Shown one piece after another: positions 21,611 through 29,792 of a stretch of 64,000 nt of DNA. Position 1 is the stretch's first letter; every line of letters starts with the position of its first letter. Below the pieces are notes generated by a model, which did not search any database, was not told the origin of the DNA, and worked only from the letters and a program-made list of their open reading frames with translations. The position numbers were made by a program, and so were the translations under genes. The DNA comes from Thermoanaerobaculia bacterium. GTDB taxonomy: Bacteria; Acidobacteriota; Thermoanaerobaculia; Multivoradales; JAHEKO01. The DNA is taken from NCBI GenBank assembly GCA_947259925.1, contig CAMYOG010000053.1, forward strand, positions 186,001 through 250,000. Direction: 5' to 3'.

Positions 21611-23401
21611 ATGAGGACAGCCCGTCTGATATCGCTTCCGCTCCTCGGCCTGCTCCTCGCCACCGGCTCGACCGCACAAGAGAGCTCGGCTGCCTACGAC
21701 GAACAGGTCGAGGTGAACGTCGTCAACGTCGACGTGGTGGTCACCGACTCCTCCGGCCGGCCGGTGCTCGGTCTCGGGCGCGACGACTTCCTGGTGGTCG
21801 AGGACGGCGAGCCGGTCGAGCTCACCAACTTCCTGGCGATCAGCGGCACGCCGGAGACCCGACCGTCCGAGCCTGGCGCCGGCTCCGTTCCGGCGGCGCC
21901 GACAACCAAGCCGACCGAGCCGACCCACGTCGTCCTCTACTTCGACAATTCGACCCTGGTGCAGGCACATCGCAACCGGGTGCTGGACGAGGTGCAGGGG
22001 TTCGTCGATCAGCTGGGCGGCGACACCCGGTTCCTGGTGGTCACGTTCAACCCGGGACTTCATCTGGTGTCTTCGTTCACGGATGATCCGGCGGTGGTGC
22101 GCGAGGCGCTGGCAAGCGTGGCGGAGATGCCGGCCCGCGGCCTGCTGGCAGCCAGGGCGCGGACCTCCACCCGTGAGGCGATGTCGGCGATCTGGCAGAA
22201 CTGGGAGGCCTCCAAGGGCTTCGGACCCGGAGACGGCAGCGGCGACAAGCGCGGTAGCGGCGGCGTCTTCTCCGCTCAGGGCATGCGCGGACGGTACTTC
22301 GACCCCTGCGTCGAGGCGTGGCCGGAGATGATCAACCTGGTCGAGAGCTACGCCCAGGGCGAAGTCGACCGGGTCCAGACCGCCCAGGCGGGCCTTCTCG
22401 GCCTGACCCGCGCCCTGGTCGGCGTGCCGGGACGCAAGTACGTTCTCTACATGAGCGACGGCCTGGAGCTGGTGCCCGCGATGACCGAGTACGAGCTCCT
22501 GGGGGAGCTCTGCCCGGAGCGGGTGCGCGACCTGTTCGGCCAGTACTCGCGCTACGACCAGACGGCGGGCTTCGAAGAGCTGACCGCGCTCGCCAACGCC
22601 CATCGGGTGACCTTTTACTCGCTCGACACCACCGGCCTCGCCGGGGTTTCGCTCGGCTCGGCCGAGCTCGAGGACCGCCGGTTCTCGCCGTCGGCGCGCA
22701 TCGACGCGATCCGACGGGAGAACCTCCGCGGGTCCCTCTTCGCCATCGCCGACGACACCGCCGGGCGGGCGATCTTCAACGCCAACCAGCCGGCCGAGGA
22801 GCTGGCGGAGATGGCGCAGGACCTCTCCAACTTCTATTCGCTCGGCTTCAACCCGGGGCACGGCTGGGACGGCAAGGTGCACAAGGTCAAAGTGACCCTG
22901 AAGGAAGGGATCGGCGGCGGCTACGAGCTCCGCTACCGAACGCGGTACCGAGCCCTGCCGGAGGCCGAGCGGGTCGCCGAGCGGACCCTGACGGCGTTGG
23001 TCCTGGGCGCTACCGACAACCCGCTCGGGATGAGCGTGCACGCCGACACGCCGACGCCGATGGCCGGTGGCCGCTACAAGGTGCCGCTGGCGATCACGCT
23101 GCCCCTCGAGCGACTGACCCTGCTGCCCGAGCGCGGGGCGGACCGGGGGGAGGTGCGGGTGGTGGTGGCGATAGCGATCCACGAGGAGAATCGCAACTCG
23201 CTGTTCGAGCGGAGCATCCCGGTCGAGATCGCCGAGCCTCCGGCGGACGGCATCCATGTCGTGACCATCCACTTGCAGATGGAGCCCGGCACGCACGTGA
23301 TCGGCCTCGGAGTCGAGGATCGACTCGGCAGGACCGCGTCGTATCTCCAGACCGAGATCCTGGTCGGCTCGGGCGAGACGCCGCCGGCCGAGGGGCCCTA
23401 G
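21611..23401 (+). CDS. Secreted VWFA-domain protein of the acidobacterial type
   Basis: 596 residues. A signal peptide (LPLLGLLLATGSTAQ) is followed by a beta-rich segment, VNVVNVDVVVTDSSGRPVLG, the usual lead-in of VWFA-related proteins first described in Acidobacteria. The VWA-like domain runs from about residue 105 (VVLYFDNSTLVQAHRNRV) to about 420, with a long insertion. MIDAS residues are only partly recognisable (DNST), so metal binding is uncertain. A C-terminal beta-sandwich (about 440-590) closes it. Function is unknown, probably extracellular adhesion or scaffolding. It lies downstream of the sigma/anti-sigma pair. Confidence 0.85.
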   Translation: MRTARLISLPLLGLLLATGSTAQESSAAYDEQVEVNVVNVDVVVTDSSGRPVLGLGRDDFLVVEDGEPVELTNFLAISGTPETRPSEPGAGSVPAAPTTKPTEPTHVVLYFDNSTLVQAHRNRVLDEVQGFVDQLGGDTRFLVVTFNPGLHLVSSFTDDPAVVREALASVAEMPARGLLAARARTSTREAMSAIWQNWEASKGFGPGDGSGDKRGSGGVFSAQGMRGRYFDPCVEAWPEMINLVESYAQGEVDRVQTAQAGLLGLTRALVGVPGRKYVLYMSDGLELVPAMTEYELLGELCPERVRDLFGQYSRYDQTAGFEELTALANAHRVTFYSLDTTGLAGVSLGSAELEDRRFSPSARIDAIRRENLRGSLFAIADDTAGRAIFNANQPAEELAEMAQDLSNFYSLGFNPGHGWDGKVHKVKVTLKEGIGGGYELRYRTRYRALPEAERVAERTLTALVLGATDNPLGMSVHADTPTPMAGGRYKVPLAITLPLERLTLLPERGADRGEVRVVVAIAIHEENRNSLFERSIPVEIAEPPADGIHVVTIHLQMEPGTHVIGLGVEDRLGRTASYLQTEILVGSGETPPAEGP

Positions 23402-23413
23402 CCTGGCTAGCGG

Positions 23414-24226
23414 TCAGTCGTCGCGGGCACCCCGGGCGGCTTCGACGCGCCGCTCCACGACGTCGTGCGCCAGCACCACCCCGTAGAGCATGAGCGAGAA
23501 TCCGCCCAGGCACTTGAACGCCTCTTCGGCCGGGCCGAGAATCTGCTGTTGGGTCCGGGTCAGCTCATGCCAAGGCACGAAATCGATCATCTGGGAGACG
23601 ATCATGAAGAGGCCGAACGCGCACAGCGGCAGGACGGCGCTCCCGAACTCGACGATGGTCGGCAAGGCGAACCAGAGCACGGTCAGGACCGCCACTCCGT
23701 AGATCGAGAAGACGAAGAAGTCCTGGTCGATGACGCCGAACACCCTCGGCACTCCCCCTCTGTCGAGCCGGTAGGCGACGTACTCGTGTGCCATCAGCAC
23801 CTCGTCTAGCGCCAGGACCAGCGCCAGAGCAGCGAACGCCAGCCACGGCAGTGAGAAGCGCTCTCCCAGCCCGGTACCAGCCCTGCCTTCGACCGCGCCC
23901 ATGAGTGGCAGCTGATGCGCTACCACGGCCAGGAGCGTCGCGGCGGCTCCGAGCATCAGGCCGTTGACCACCGTCAACGCGCCCTGGCCGGTGCCGGCTG
24001 CGAACTTGAGATCTTCCAGGAAGTAGAGGCTGTTGGACCATCTGAGCTTGCCGACCGCCGCCGCGGCGATCAGGATCACGAGGGCGATGATGTAGAGCGG
24101 CACCAGGGCTCCGGCCAGGCGGTCCCGGGAAGCGGCCAGGCCCCGCACCGCCTCTCGAACCAGGTCGGCAGGCCCGCGAAGCTCACCGGCCACCGCACTG
24201 GTGTCACCGTCCTGCTCGGGCGTCAC
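23414..24226 (-). CDS. Multi-pass membrane protein, function unknown
   Basis: About 270 residues with roughly six hydrophobic helices (LVPLYIIALVILIAAAAVG, VVNGLMLGAAATLLAVVAHQL, LPWLAFAALALVLALDEVLM, IYGVAVLTVLWFALPTIVEF, VLPLCAFGLFMIVSQMIDF and a last one near FSLMLYGVVLAHDVV). Conserved polar residues sit in the fourth loop (DRGGVPRVFGVIDQDFFVF). No family recognised. The GTG at 24226 has AGGGG upstream; a TTG at 24268 would add 14 residues. It follows the microcompartment operon on the same strand after 114 bases, but nothing ties it to the shell. Confidence 0.68.
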   Translation of the reverse strand: MTPEQDGDTSAVAGELRGPADLVREAVRGLAASRDRLAGALVPLYIIALVILIAAAAVGKLRWSNSLYFLEDLKFAAGTGQGALTVVNGLMLGAAATLLAVVAHQLPLMGAVEGRAGTGLGERFSLPWLAFAALALVLALDEVLMAHEYVAYRLDRGGVPRVFGVIDQDFFVFSIYGVAVLTVLWFALPTIVEFGSAVLPLCAFGLFMIVSQMIDFVPWHELTRTQQQILGPAEEAFKCLGGFSLMLYGVVLAHDVVERRVEAARGARDD

Positions 24227-24340
24227 CTGCAAACCCCTGACCTCTCTCCCCCGCGAGGAACCTCTCAAGTACGGCCTCCCAAGACGATCGAATAGACGCG
24301 CCCAAAAAGTCGTCGAAGGGTACCAGACGGACCTGGCGAG

Positions 24341-24628
24341 TCAACGACGTCGCGTGTAGCCGGTCAGATCAATGTCGTCGACGATCCCGACCACCACGGC
24401 CCGCACCGCTCCCTCCGGCCAGTTCAGCACCTGGCGAGCACCGTTGCCCTCGTCCAGAACCAGGACGGTCTCACCCCAGCCGGCGCCGACCGCGTCGACC
24501 GCGATCAGATAGTCGCCGCTCGCGCGTCCGCGCTCGTCGATGAGATCGCACAGGAGCAGCTTGCGTTGGTCGTAGATCGGATTGGAGATCGTCGAGACCA
24601 CGTTGCCGGTGACTCGGCCGAGCTTCAT
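24341..24628 (-). CDS. BMC-P pentameric shell protein (EutN/CcmL family)
   Basis: 95 residues. Starts MKLGRVTGNVVSTI, the typical EutN/CcmL opening, and holds DYLIAVDAVGAGWGETVLVL, the conserved loop of pentamer vertex proteins. Five copies cap each icosahedral corner of the shell. Last gene of the microcompartment operon; its ATG overlaps the previous stop (ATGA). Compared with the other two BMC-P in the locus, its C-terminus ends in a short basic tail (TGYTRRR). Confidence 0.93.
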   Translation of the reverse strand: MKLGRVTGNVVSTISNPIYDQRKLLLCDLIDERGRASGDYLIAVDAVGAGWGETVLVLDEGNGARQVLNWPEGAVRAVVVGIVDDIDLTGYTRRR

Positions 24629-24903
24629 TCGACCGGCTCCACGTGCACGTGGTCGACGATGCCGACGATGGCATCGTCGACCGGAACGAAGGTCCGCGGC
24701 ATCGCCAGCGCGGCCTCTCGGCTCGAGACGTAGTAGACCGTCTCGCCGGGCCCGGCGGCCTGCACGCCGTCACCGGCGACCACCGGAGGCCCGACCGGGC
24801 GCAGCTGCTTGTCGAGCGGCTGGACGATCAGGAACTTGACCCCCTCGAGGCCCTCGACGCAGGTCGAGGCGACGACCGTTCCGATCACGCTGCCGAGCTT
24901 CAT
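24625..24903 (-). CDS. BMC-P pentameric shell protein (EutN/CcmL family)
   Basis: 92 residues with the EutN/CcmL fold: MKLGSVIGTVVAST, then LEGVKFLIVQPLDKQLRPVG and the vertex loop AGDGVQAAGPGETVYYVSS, ending in AIVGIVDHVHVE. Coupled to both neighbours by ATGA overlaps. It is clearly diverged from the copies at 24341 and 26989, which suggests the three form distinct vertices or mixed shells rather than recent duplicates. Confidence 0.94.
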   Translation of the reverse strand: MKLGSVIGTVVASTCVEGLEGVKFLIVQPLDKQLRPVGPPVVAGDGVQAAGPGETVYYVSSREAALAMPRTFVPVDDAIVGIVDHVHVEPVE

Positions 24904-25508
24904 CGTCCACCGGCCGCAACCGGCTCCTTTCGCACCCGATGGCCGAAGCGCTGCCGGCCGCTCAGATTCTCGTACATCTCCTCGTGGATCTGCGGAATCA
25001 CGACCGAGCCGACCAGCTCGTCGGTGCTGGTCAGGTGGGCGACACCCAGGTCCACGCCCGCCTCGACGTCGGAGACGTCGCCGCCAAGCAGGAGATAGCC
25101 CTTGCCACCCAGGCCGTCGGCCAACCGGATGTCGAGCAGGGTGACCAGCGACCCCTTCACCGCCGCGTCCGCGGCGGCGATGGTGGCGGCGACGGTGCGC
25201 GTCTCGACCACGCCCAGCGCCTCGCCGTCGAGCGGCCGCCTCTCGCCACCGAGCGACTCGACCACGTCGGGGTGGATATCGGGCAGGAAGATCTGGTCCA
25301 CGAGCGCCGGGCGAGCGACCTCGAGCCCGGCCGCCTGCGCTTCCTGAACGTCGGCGACCGCGCCCCCGGCGAGCACCAGGTACTTGCCCGGCTGCACTGT
25401 CCCGGCGTGGAGCGAGGCGAGCGGAGCGCGCTTCGCCATGGCGTCGCCGGCGAGGATCCCCGCGGCGATCGAGTCGAACTCGAGCAGCACGATGGCGGGC
25501 AGGGTCAA
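24900..25508 (-). CDS. BMC-T tandem-domain trimeric shell protein
   Basis: 202 residues made of two BMC domains (about 1-95 and 96-180). The first begins AIVLLEFDSIAAGILAGDAM, the second ALGVVETRTVAATIAAADAA; both show the helix-strand pattern of the Pfam BMC domain. Trimers give pseudohexameric tiles. It resembles the single-layer BMC-T1 type known from the Haliangium shell. A C-terminal tail of about 20 residues is basic. Coupled by overlap to the following BMC-P gene. Confidence 0.9.
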   Translation of the reverse strand: MTLPAIVLLEFDSIAAGILAGDAMAKRAPLASLHAGTVQPGKYLVLAGGAVADVQEAQAAGLEVARPALVDQIFLPDIHPDVVESLGGERRPLDGEALGVVETRTVAATIAAADAAVKGSLVTLLDIRLADGLGGKGYLLLGGDVSDVEAGVDLGVAHLTSTDELVGSVVIPQIHEEMYENLSGRQRFGHRVRKEPVAAGGR

Positions 25509-25521
25509 GGCCGGTGCGTCC

Positions 25522-26967
25522 TCACGTGATGCGGAGCGAGCCCGCCACGGTCAGCCGACGGATCCGCGAAAACGTCCGCGGCCGCGTCAGCCCTTCACCG
25601 GTCGGGGTGGCGATCGAGAAGGAGCTGAAGTCCTCGCCGCCGGCCCCGAGGCCGGCGACGTTGGCCGAGTTGGCGACGAAGATGCTCACGTTCATCGCCC
25701 GCGCCATGCGGGTGATCGTCTCGACGTCGTTCGAGTGGATCGAGGCGGTATGCCGGAAGCGATGCTCGGCGCGCATCGCCAGGTCGATCCCCTCGTCGAC
25801 GTTGCGCACACGGGTGACCGGCATCACCGGCATCATCTGCTCGGTCCAGACCAGGCTGTGCTCGTTGGGCACCTCGGCGACCGCCAGCCGGACGTTGTCG
25901 CTCGCCGAGATGCCGATCTCACGCAAGATCCTGCCGGCGTGCTGACCGACCCAGCGGCGGTTGATCCGGCCCGGCTCGTTCGGCCGTCCGAGCTCTTCGA
26001 AGATCACCTTCTCGAGCTGCCGTAGCTGGTACTCCTTGAGAACCACCGCCCCGTGGGCGGCCAGCGCCCGCACCAGCTCGTCGGCCTTCGAGTCGACGAC
26101 CAGGGTCTCCTTCTCGTCGGTGCACACCATGTTGTTGTCGAACGACGCGCCGCGGATGATCTCGCGCGCCGCCCGGTCGATGTCGGCGGTCTGATCGACC
26201 AGCACCGGCGGATTGCCGGGGCCGGCGGTGATCGCCCGCTTGTTGGTCTTGAGCGCCTCCTGCACGACGCCCGGTCCGCCGGTCACCAGCAGTACCCGGA
26301 TCGCCCGGTGGTGCATCAGCTCCTGCGCCGATTCGATCGTCGGCTCGGCGACGCAGGTGACCAGGTTCGCCGGCCCGCCGGCAGCGACGATCGCCCGATT
26401 GATCCGGCGCACGTTCTCGGCCGAGACGCGCTTGGCGGCTGGATGGACGTTGAAGACCAGGCCGTTGCCCGCCGCGACGATAGCGATGGAGTTGTTGATG
26501 ATCGTCGAGGTCGGGTTGGTGGTCGGCGTGATCGCGGCGAGGACGCCGAACGGGGCGTACTCGGTGACGGTCATGCCGTCGTCACCGGTGACCGCGGTCG
26601 GCTCGAGGTCCTCCGTCCCCGGTGTCTTGTCGGTGACCAGGAGGTTCTTGAGCGTCTTGTCCTCGGCTCGCCCGAGACCGGTCTCCTCGTGCGCCATCCG
26701 GGCGAGCTCTTCGGCGCTCTCGCGCATGTCGCGGCGGATCTGCTCAATGATCTCGCGGCGGGTCTCGAGGCTGACCTCGCGGAACGCTTCGAACGCTCGG
26801 CCGGCCGCGTCGACCGCCTCGGAGACGGTCTCGAAGACCCCCCCAGCGGTGTCGATCGCCGCGCCGGCGGCGGGCGCCGGCCCGGCTGAGCGCGACTCGG
26901 CCGGCCTGCCATAGCGCTGACGGACCCGCCGGACGATCTGCTCGACTTCCTGCGGGGAGATGGCCAT
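25522..26967 (-). CDS. CoA-acylating aldehyde dehydrogenase of a microcompartment (PduP/EutE type)
   Basis: Oxidises an aldehyde, here probably acetaldehyde, with NAD and CoA to the acyl-CoA. 481 residues. Residues 1-20 (MAISPQEVEQIVRRVRQRYG) form an amphipathic helix followed by a proline- and alanine-rich linker to about residue 38, the usual encapsulation-peptide arrangement. The catalytic Cys282 lies in ASFDNNMVCTDEKE, and the nucleotide-binding region includes ITPTTNPTSTIINNS. Its position between two shell genes, and the DeoC product acetaldehyde, define its job. No alcohol dehydrogenase is nearby to recycle NADH. Confidence 0.95.
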   Translation of the reverse strand: MAISPQEVEQIVRRVRQRYGRPAESRSAGPAPAAGAAIDTAGGVFETVSEAVDAAGRAFEAFREVSLETRREIIEQIRRDMRESAEELARMAHEETGLGRAEDKTLKNLLVTDKTPGTEDLEPTAVTGDDGMTVTEYAPFGVLAAITPTTNPTSTIINNSIAIVAAGNGLVFNVHPAAKRVSAENVRRINRAIVAAGGPANLVTCVAEPTIESAQELMHHRAIRVLLVTGGPGVVQEALKTNKRAITAGPGNPPVLVDQTADIDRAAREIIRGASFDNNMVCTDEKETLVVDSKADELVRALAAHGAVVLKEYQLRQLEKVIFEELGRPNEPGRINRRWVGQHAGRILREIGISASDNVRLAVAEVPNEHSLVWTEQMMPVMPVTRVRNVDEGIDLAMRAEHRFRHTASIHSNDVETITRMARAMNVSIFVANSANVAGLGAGGEDFSSFSIATPTGEGLTRPRTFSRIRRLTVAGSLRIT

Positions 26968-26988
26968 TATGCCGATCGGCTAGGGCGG

Positions 26989-27279
26989 TCAGCCCTTCCG
27001 GTAGATCTCCTTGCCTTCGACCTCCCAGGTATCGACGATCGCCATGATGACGGCGTCGCACGGCCGCTCGTGGGTGGCGACCGTCTGGCGCGCGGCGCTA
27101 CCGGTAGCGTAGAGGACCACCTCGCCGACCCCCGCCCCGACACCGTCGACGGCGACCACCGAGCCGCCGGCCTGCTTGCCGTCGACGTCCAGGCTCTTGA
27201 CCACCAGGAACTTGAGACCTTCCAGGGTCTCCTCCTTGCGGGTGGCGACCAGGGTGCCGACTACTTCGCCCAGGAGCAT
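26989..27279 (-). CDS. BMC-P pentameric shell protein (EutN/CcmL family)
   Basis: 96 residues. [20 protein letters not shown] opens the fold, followed by [11 protein letters not shown] and the vertex loop [32 protein letters not shown] precedes a lysine-rich tail. This is the most canonical of the three pentamers and lies next to the BMC-H gene, as in many metabolosome loci. Confidence 0.94.
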   Translation of the reverse strand: MLLGEVVGTLVATRKEETLEGLKFLVVKSLDVDGKQAGGSVVAVDGVGAGVGEVVLYATGSAARQTVATHERPCDAVIMAIVDTWEVEGKEIYRKG

Positions 27280-27306
27280 TCAGTCCCTCCGCTCTGTAGG
27301 CACCGG

Positions 27307-27621
27307 CTACGACCGTGAGCGCGTCTTCTTCGCGGTGCCGGTCGACTGACGCCCGAGCGGCAGGGTGTCGTCGATATTGGCGTGCGGCCTCGGAATGACG
27401 TGGGTCGCGACCACTTCGCCGACCTTCTCGGCGCCGCGGACGCCGGCTTCGACGGCCGCCTTGACGGCCGCCACGTCGCCGCGCACTACCGCCGTCACGT
27501 AGCCGCCGCCGGTCTTCTCGTACCCGACCAGCTCGACTTTCGCGGCCTTCACCATGGCATCGGACGCCTCCACCATGGAGGCAAAACCGCGACACTCGAT
27601 CATGCCCAATGCTTCAGCCAT
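27307..27621 (-). CDS. BMC-H hexameric shell protein
   Basis: The main facet protein of the shell. 104 residues with the single BMC domain: [60 protein letters not shown] and [10 protein letters not shown]. The pore-loop region follows the third helix. AAGGAG at 7 bases fixes the start at 27621 rather than the upstream ATG at 27639. The C-terminal 20 residues ([20 protein letters not shown]) are an unusually basic, flexible tail. It is the only BMC-H in the locus. Confidence 0.96.
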   Translation of the reverse strand: MAEALGMIECRGFASMVEASDAMVKAAKVELVGYEKTGGGYVTAVVRGDVAAVKAAVEAGVRGAEKVGEVVATHVIPRPHANIDDTLPLGRQSTGTAKKTRSRS

Positions 27622-27676
27622 TCCCGACTCCTTCCTCAAAGTGAGTCAATTTCGTTGTCTGGATTCTCCGGGACTC

Positions 27677-28300
27677 CTACTCTTCCCGTCCTTCGATGCT
27701 CTCCATCGCGGCCACCGCGGCCCGCCAGCCGACGTCGATGTCGCGCTCCTCGCCGCCGAGGTAGACGCGTCCCATGGAGCCGAACGCCCGTACCTCCAGG
27801 ACGTTGATCTCCGACGCCTTCTCGGCCTCGTTGGCGGCGAACGCCGCGTAGGCTGCCGGCTCGACCTCGAGCACATAGAGGGTCTGGCCGGGCAGGATCA
27901 TCTGTCCGTGCCGGGTCCGGTTGATCAGCTGGGCCTGATGGTCGTCGATCCGGCGGATCACCTGGCTCGAGAGAACCTTCGGCTTGCGGCGATCGGTCTC
28001 CTGGTGGCCGATCTCGCTCAGGATCGCCGCACCCGCCGCGCGAGTCTCCGCCTGCTCGTGCGAGTGCACTTCGAGTAGGCCGTAGTAGCGCTCGACGATC
28101 TGCATCCCCGGCCGCACCTTGGTGCTCTTGAGGGCCATATCGGTCAGCCGGTTGATCTCGATGCCGGGTGCGATCTCGACGAACAGCGACGCGTCCCCGG
28201 CCAGCGGCAGGAAACCCTGCGCGACGGTGCCCAGGAACGCCGCGTACTGCGGCTGCAGGCTATCCAGAAAGACGTACGAGCGGAGATCAATACCTGCCAC
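27677..28300 (-). CDS. BMC-T trimeric shell protein, permuted and stacked type (T2/T3-like)
   Basis: 207 residues with two BMC-related halves. The start [20 protein letters not shown] and the phrase [20 protein letters not shown] closely resemble the Haliangium BMC-T2/T3 proteins, in which circularly permuted domains form two stacked trimers with a gated central pore. Such pores are proposed to pass larger substrates or cofactors. GTG start with GGAGG spaced 6 bases; overlaps the end of deoC by 14 bases. Confidence 0.9.
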   Translation of the reverse strand: MAGIDLRSYVFLDSLQPQYAAFLGTVAQGFLPLAGDASLFVEIAPGIEINRLTDMALKSTKVRPGMQIVERYYGLLEVHSHEQAETRAAGAAILSEIGHQETDRRKPKVLSSQVIRRIDDHQAQLINRTRHGQMILPGQTLYVLEVEPAAYAAFAANEAEKASEINVLEVRAFGSMGRVYLGGEERDIDVGWRAAVAAMESIEGREE

Positions 28301-29159
28301 GCTGGCCTCCTTCCTCTCCTGTGACGATGGAGATGCCGGCAGAGGCGCCGATACGGGTCGCGCCGGCCTCGATCATCCCGCGCGCCTCGCGGGTGGTCGA
28401 GATCCCCCCCGAGGCCTTGACCCCCATGTCGGGTCCGACCGCCTCGCGCATGAGCGCGACGTCGTAGACGGTCGCACCACCGTGGCCGAAGCCGGTGGAC
28501 GTCTTGACGAAGTCGGCCTTGGCGTCGTGCGCCAGCCGCGAGGCGACGACCTTCTCCTCGTCGGTCAGCAGGCCGGTCTCGAGAATCACCTTGCAGACCG
28601 CGCCCACCTCTCGGCAAGCGTCGACCACGCCGCGGATGTCGCGGCCGACCAGCTCGTGGTCGCGCGCCTTGAGAGCTCCGATGTTGAGAACCATGTCGAT
28701 CTCGCGGGCGCCGTCGCGCAGCGCGCGCCGGGCCTCGAGCACCTTGGTCTCGGGTGCGTTGGCGCCCAGCGGGAAGCCGACCACCGAGGTCACCTTGACG
28801 TCCGAGCCCCGCAGCTTGCGGGCGCACCGCCCGACCCAGATCGGATTGACGCAGACCGAGGCGAACGAGTACTCGAGCGCCTCGTCGCAGATGCGATCGA
28901 TGTCTTCGGGACCGACGTCGGGCTTGAGGATCGTGTGGTCGATGTAGCGCGCCAGGTCGGTCGGCACGTCGGCGCCGTTGCCGTTGAAGCTGATCCGGCA
29001 GGCGCCCTCGTCGACCATGCAGCGCACCTTGTCCGAGCAGCTCGCGGCGCAAGCGCCGGCGCACTCGGCGCAACACTCCCCCGGACCCTGATGCGGGTCC
29101 CCTTCGAGCTCGGCCAGGACGCGCCTGGCGACGGTTTCGATCAGCTGCTCGCGGTCCAC
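28287..29159 (-). CDS. deoC: Microcompartment-targeted deoxyribose-phosphate aldolase
   Basis: Cleaves 2-deoxyribose-5-phosphate to glyceraldehyde-3-phosphate and acetaldehyde. 290 residues against about 220-250 for ordinary DeoC. Residues 1-20 ([20 protein letters not shown]) make an amphipathic helix like an encapsulation peptide. Residues 29-54 hold seven cysteines ([13 protein letters not shown], then Cys47 and Cys54). The barrel contains [14 protein letters not shown] (catalytic Asp region), the Schiff-base Lys in [12 protein letters not shown], and the second Lys in [13 protein letters not shown] start. It is the second gene of the operon, one base after the RpiB-like gene. Confidence 0.95.
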   Translation of the reverse strand: MDREQLIETVARRVLAELEGDPHQGPGECCAECAGACAASCSDKVRCMVDEGACRISFNGNGADVPTDLARYIDHTILKPDVGPEDIDRICDEALEYSFASVCVNPIWVGRCARKLRGSDVKVTSVVGFPLGANAPETKVLEARRALRDGAREIDMVLNIGALKARDHELVGRDIRGVVDACREVGAVCKVILETGLLTDEEKVVASRLAHDAKADFVKTSTGFGHGGATVYDVALMREAVGPDMGVKASGGISTTREARGMIEAGATRIGASAGISIVTGEEGGQRGRY

Positions 29160-29160
29160 G

Positions 29161-29721
29161 TCAGGCGCTCCTCGAGTAGCGGCCCTCGATCTCGGTGATC
29201 AGGTCGACCCGGCGGGCGTGGCGGCCGCTCCCCCAGGCCGTCGCCAGCCAGGTGTCGAGGATCTGCCGGGCGAGTCCGGCGCCGATCAGCCCGGCACCGA
29301 GCGTCAGAACGTTGGCGTGATTGTGCTCGCGGCTATTCCGAGCCGACGAGACGTCGTAGCAGAGGGCGGCGCGCACTCCGGGGACCTTGTTGGCGGCAAT
29401 CGACGAGCCGATGCCGGCACCATCGACGATCACCCCCCAGCGGCAACGTCCCGAGGAGACCCGCTCCGCTACCGCCCGAGCGATGTCGGGGTAGTCGACC
29501 GCCGCCGAGCTGTCGGTCCCACAGTCGTCGACCGCGATCCCCTGGTCACGCAGATGCGCGGCGAGCGTCTCCTTGAGCTCGTACCCGCCGTGGTCGGCCC
29601 CGATGGCGACCCGGACGGCCCCACCGACCGTCGTCTCGGCGTCCCGGGTGCGGCTGACGCCGCCCTCCAGCTCCTCGACGACCCGTCGGACGACGGCTCG
29701 GATCTCTTTCTCGGATGCCAT
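29161..29721 (-). CDS. RpiB/LacAB-family sugar-phosphate isomerase homologue, microcompartment-targeted, catalytic Cys replaced
   Basis: First gene of the microcompartment operon, 186 residues. Residues 1-20 (MASEKEIRAVVRRVVEELEG) form an amphipathic helix almost matching that of DeoC. The RpiB fold follows with VAIGADHGGYELKETL (Asp43-His44), SSIAANKVPGVRAALCYD and SREHNHANVLTLG (His133). Where ordinary RpiB has Cys in the ICGTGIG motif, this protein reads VDGAGIG, with Asp100 in place of the Cys. It may use another base (a different residue serves in the mycobacterial enzyme), act on another sugar phosphate, or be non-catalytic. An upstream ATG at 29751 is less likely as start. Confidence 0.88.
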   Translation of the reverse strand: MASEKEIRAVVRRVVEELEGGVSRTRDAETTVGGAVRVAIGADHGGYELKETLAAHLRDQGIAVDDCGTDSSAAVDYPDIARAVAERVSSGRCRWGVIVDGAGIGSSIAANKVPGVRAALCYDVSSARNSREHNHANVLTLGAGLIGAGLARQILDTWLATAWGSGRHARRVDLITEIEGRYSRSA

Positions 29722-29774
29722 TTGCCGTTCCAGGACGCCCCTGTTTACCACACTTCGCAGTTTCGCGCTTGAAA

Positions 29775-29792
29775 CGTAACCGATTGGTTACG
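29775..29792. promoter_or_regulatory. Inverted repeat, candidate operator of the microcompartment operon
   Basis: CGTAACCGATTGGTTACG is a perfect 7-base inverted repeat with a 4-base centre, 54 bases before the first gene of the microcompartment operon, in an AT-richer patch. On the minus strand a TAGAAT at 29796-29801 could be a -10 just upstream, which would place the repeat over the early transcript. The shape resembles LacI-family operators, but no regulator gene lies in the window. Confidence 0.5.

Noticed and set aside
20987..23296. 769-codon minus-strand frame opposite the VWFA gene
   Set aside because: Antisense by-product; the plus-strand product has a signal peptide and a known domain.
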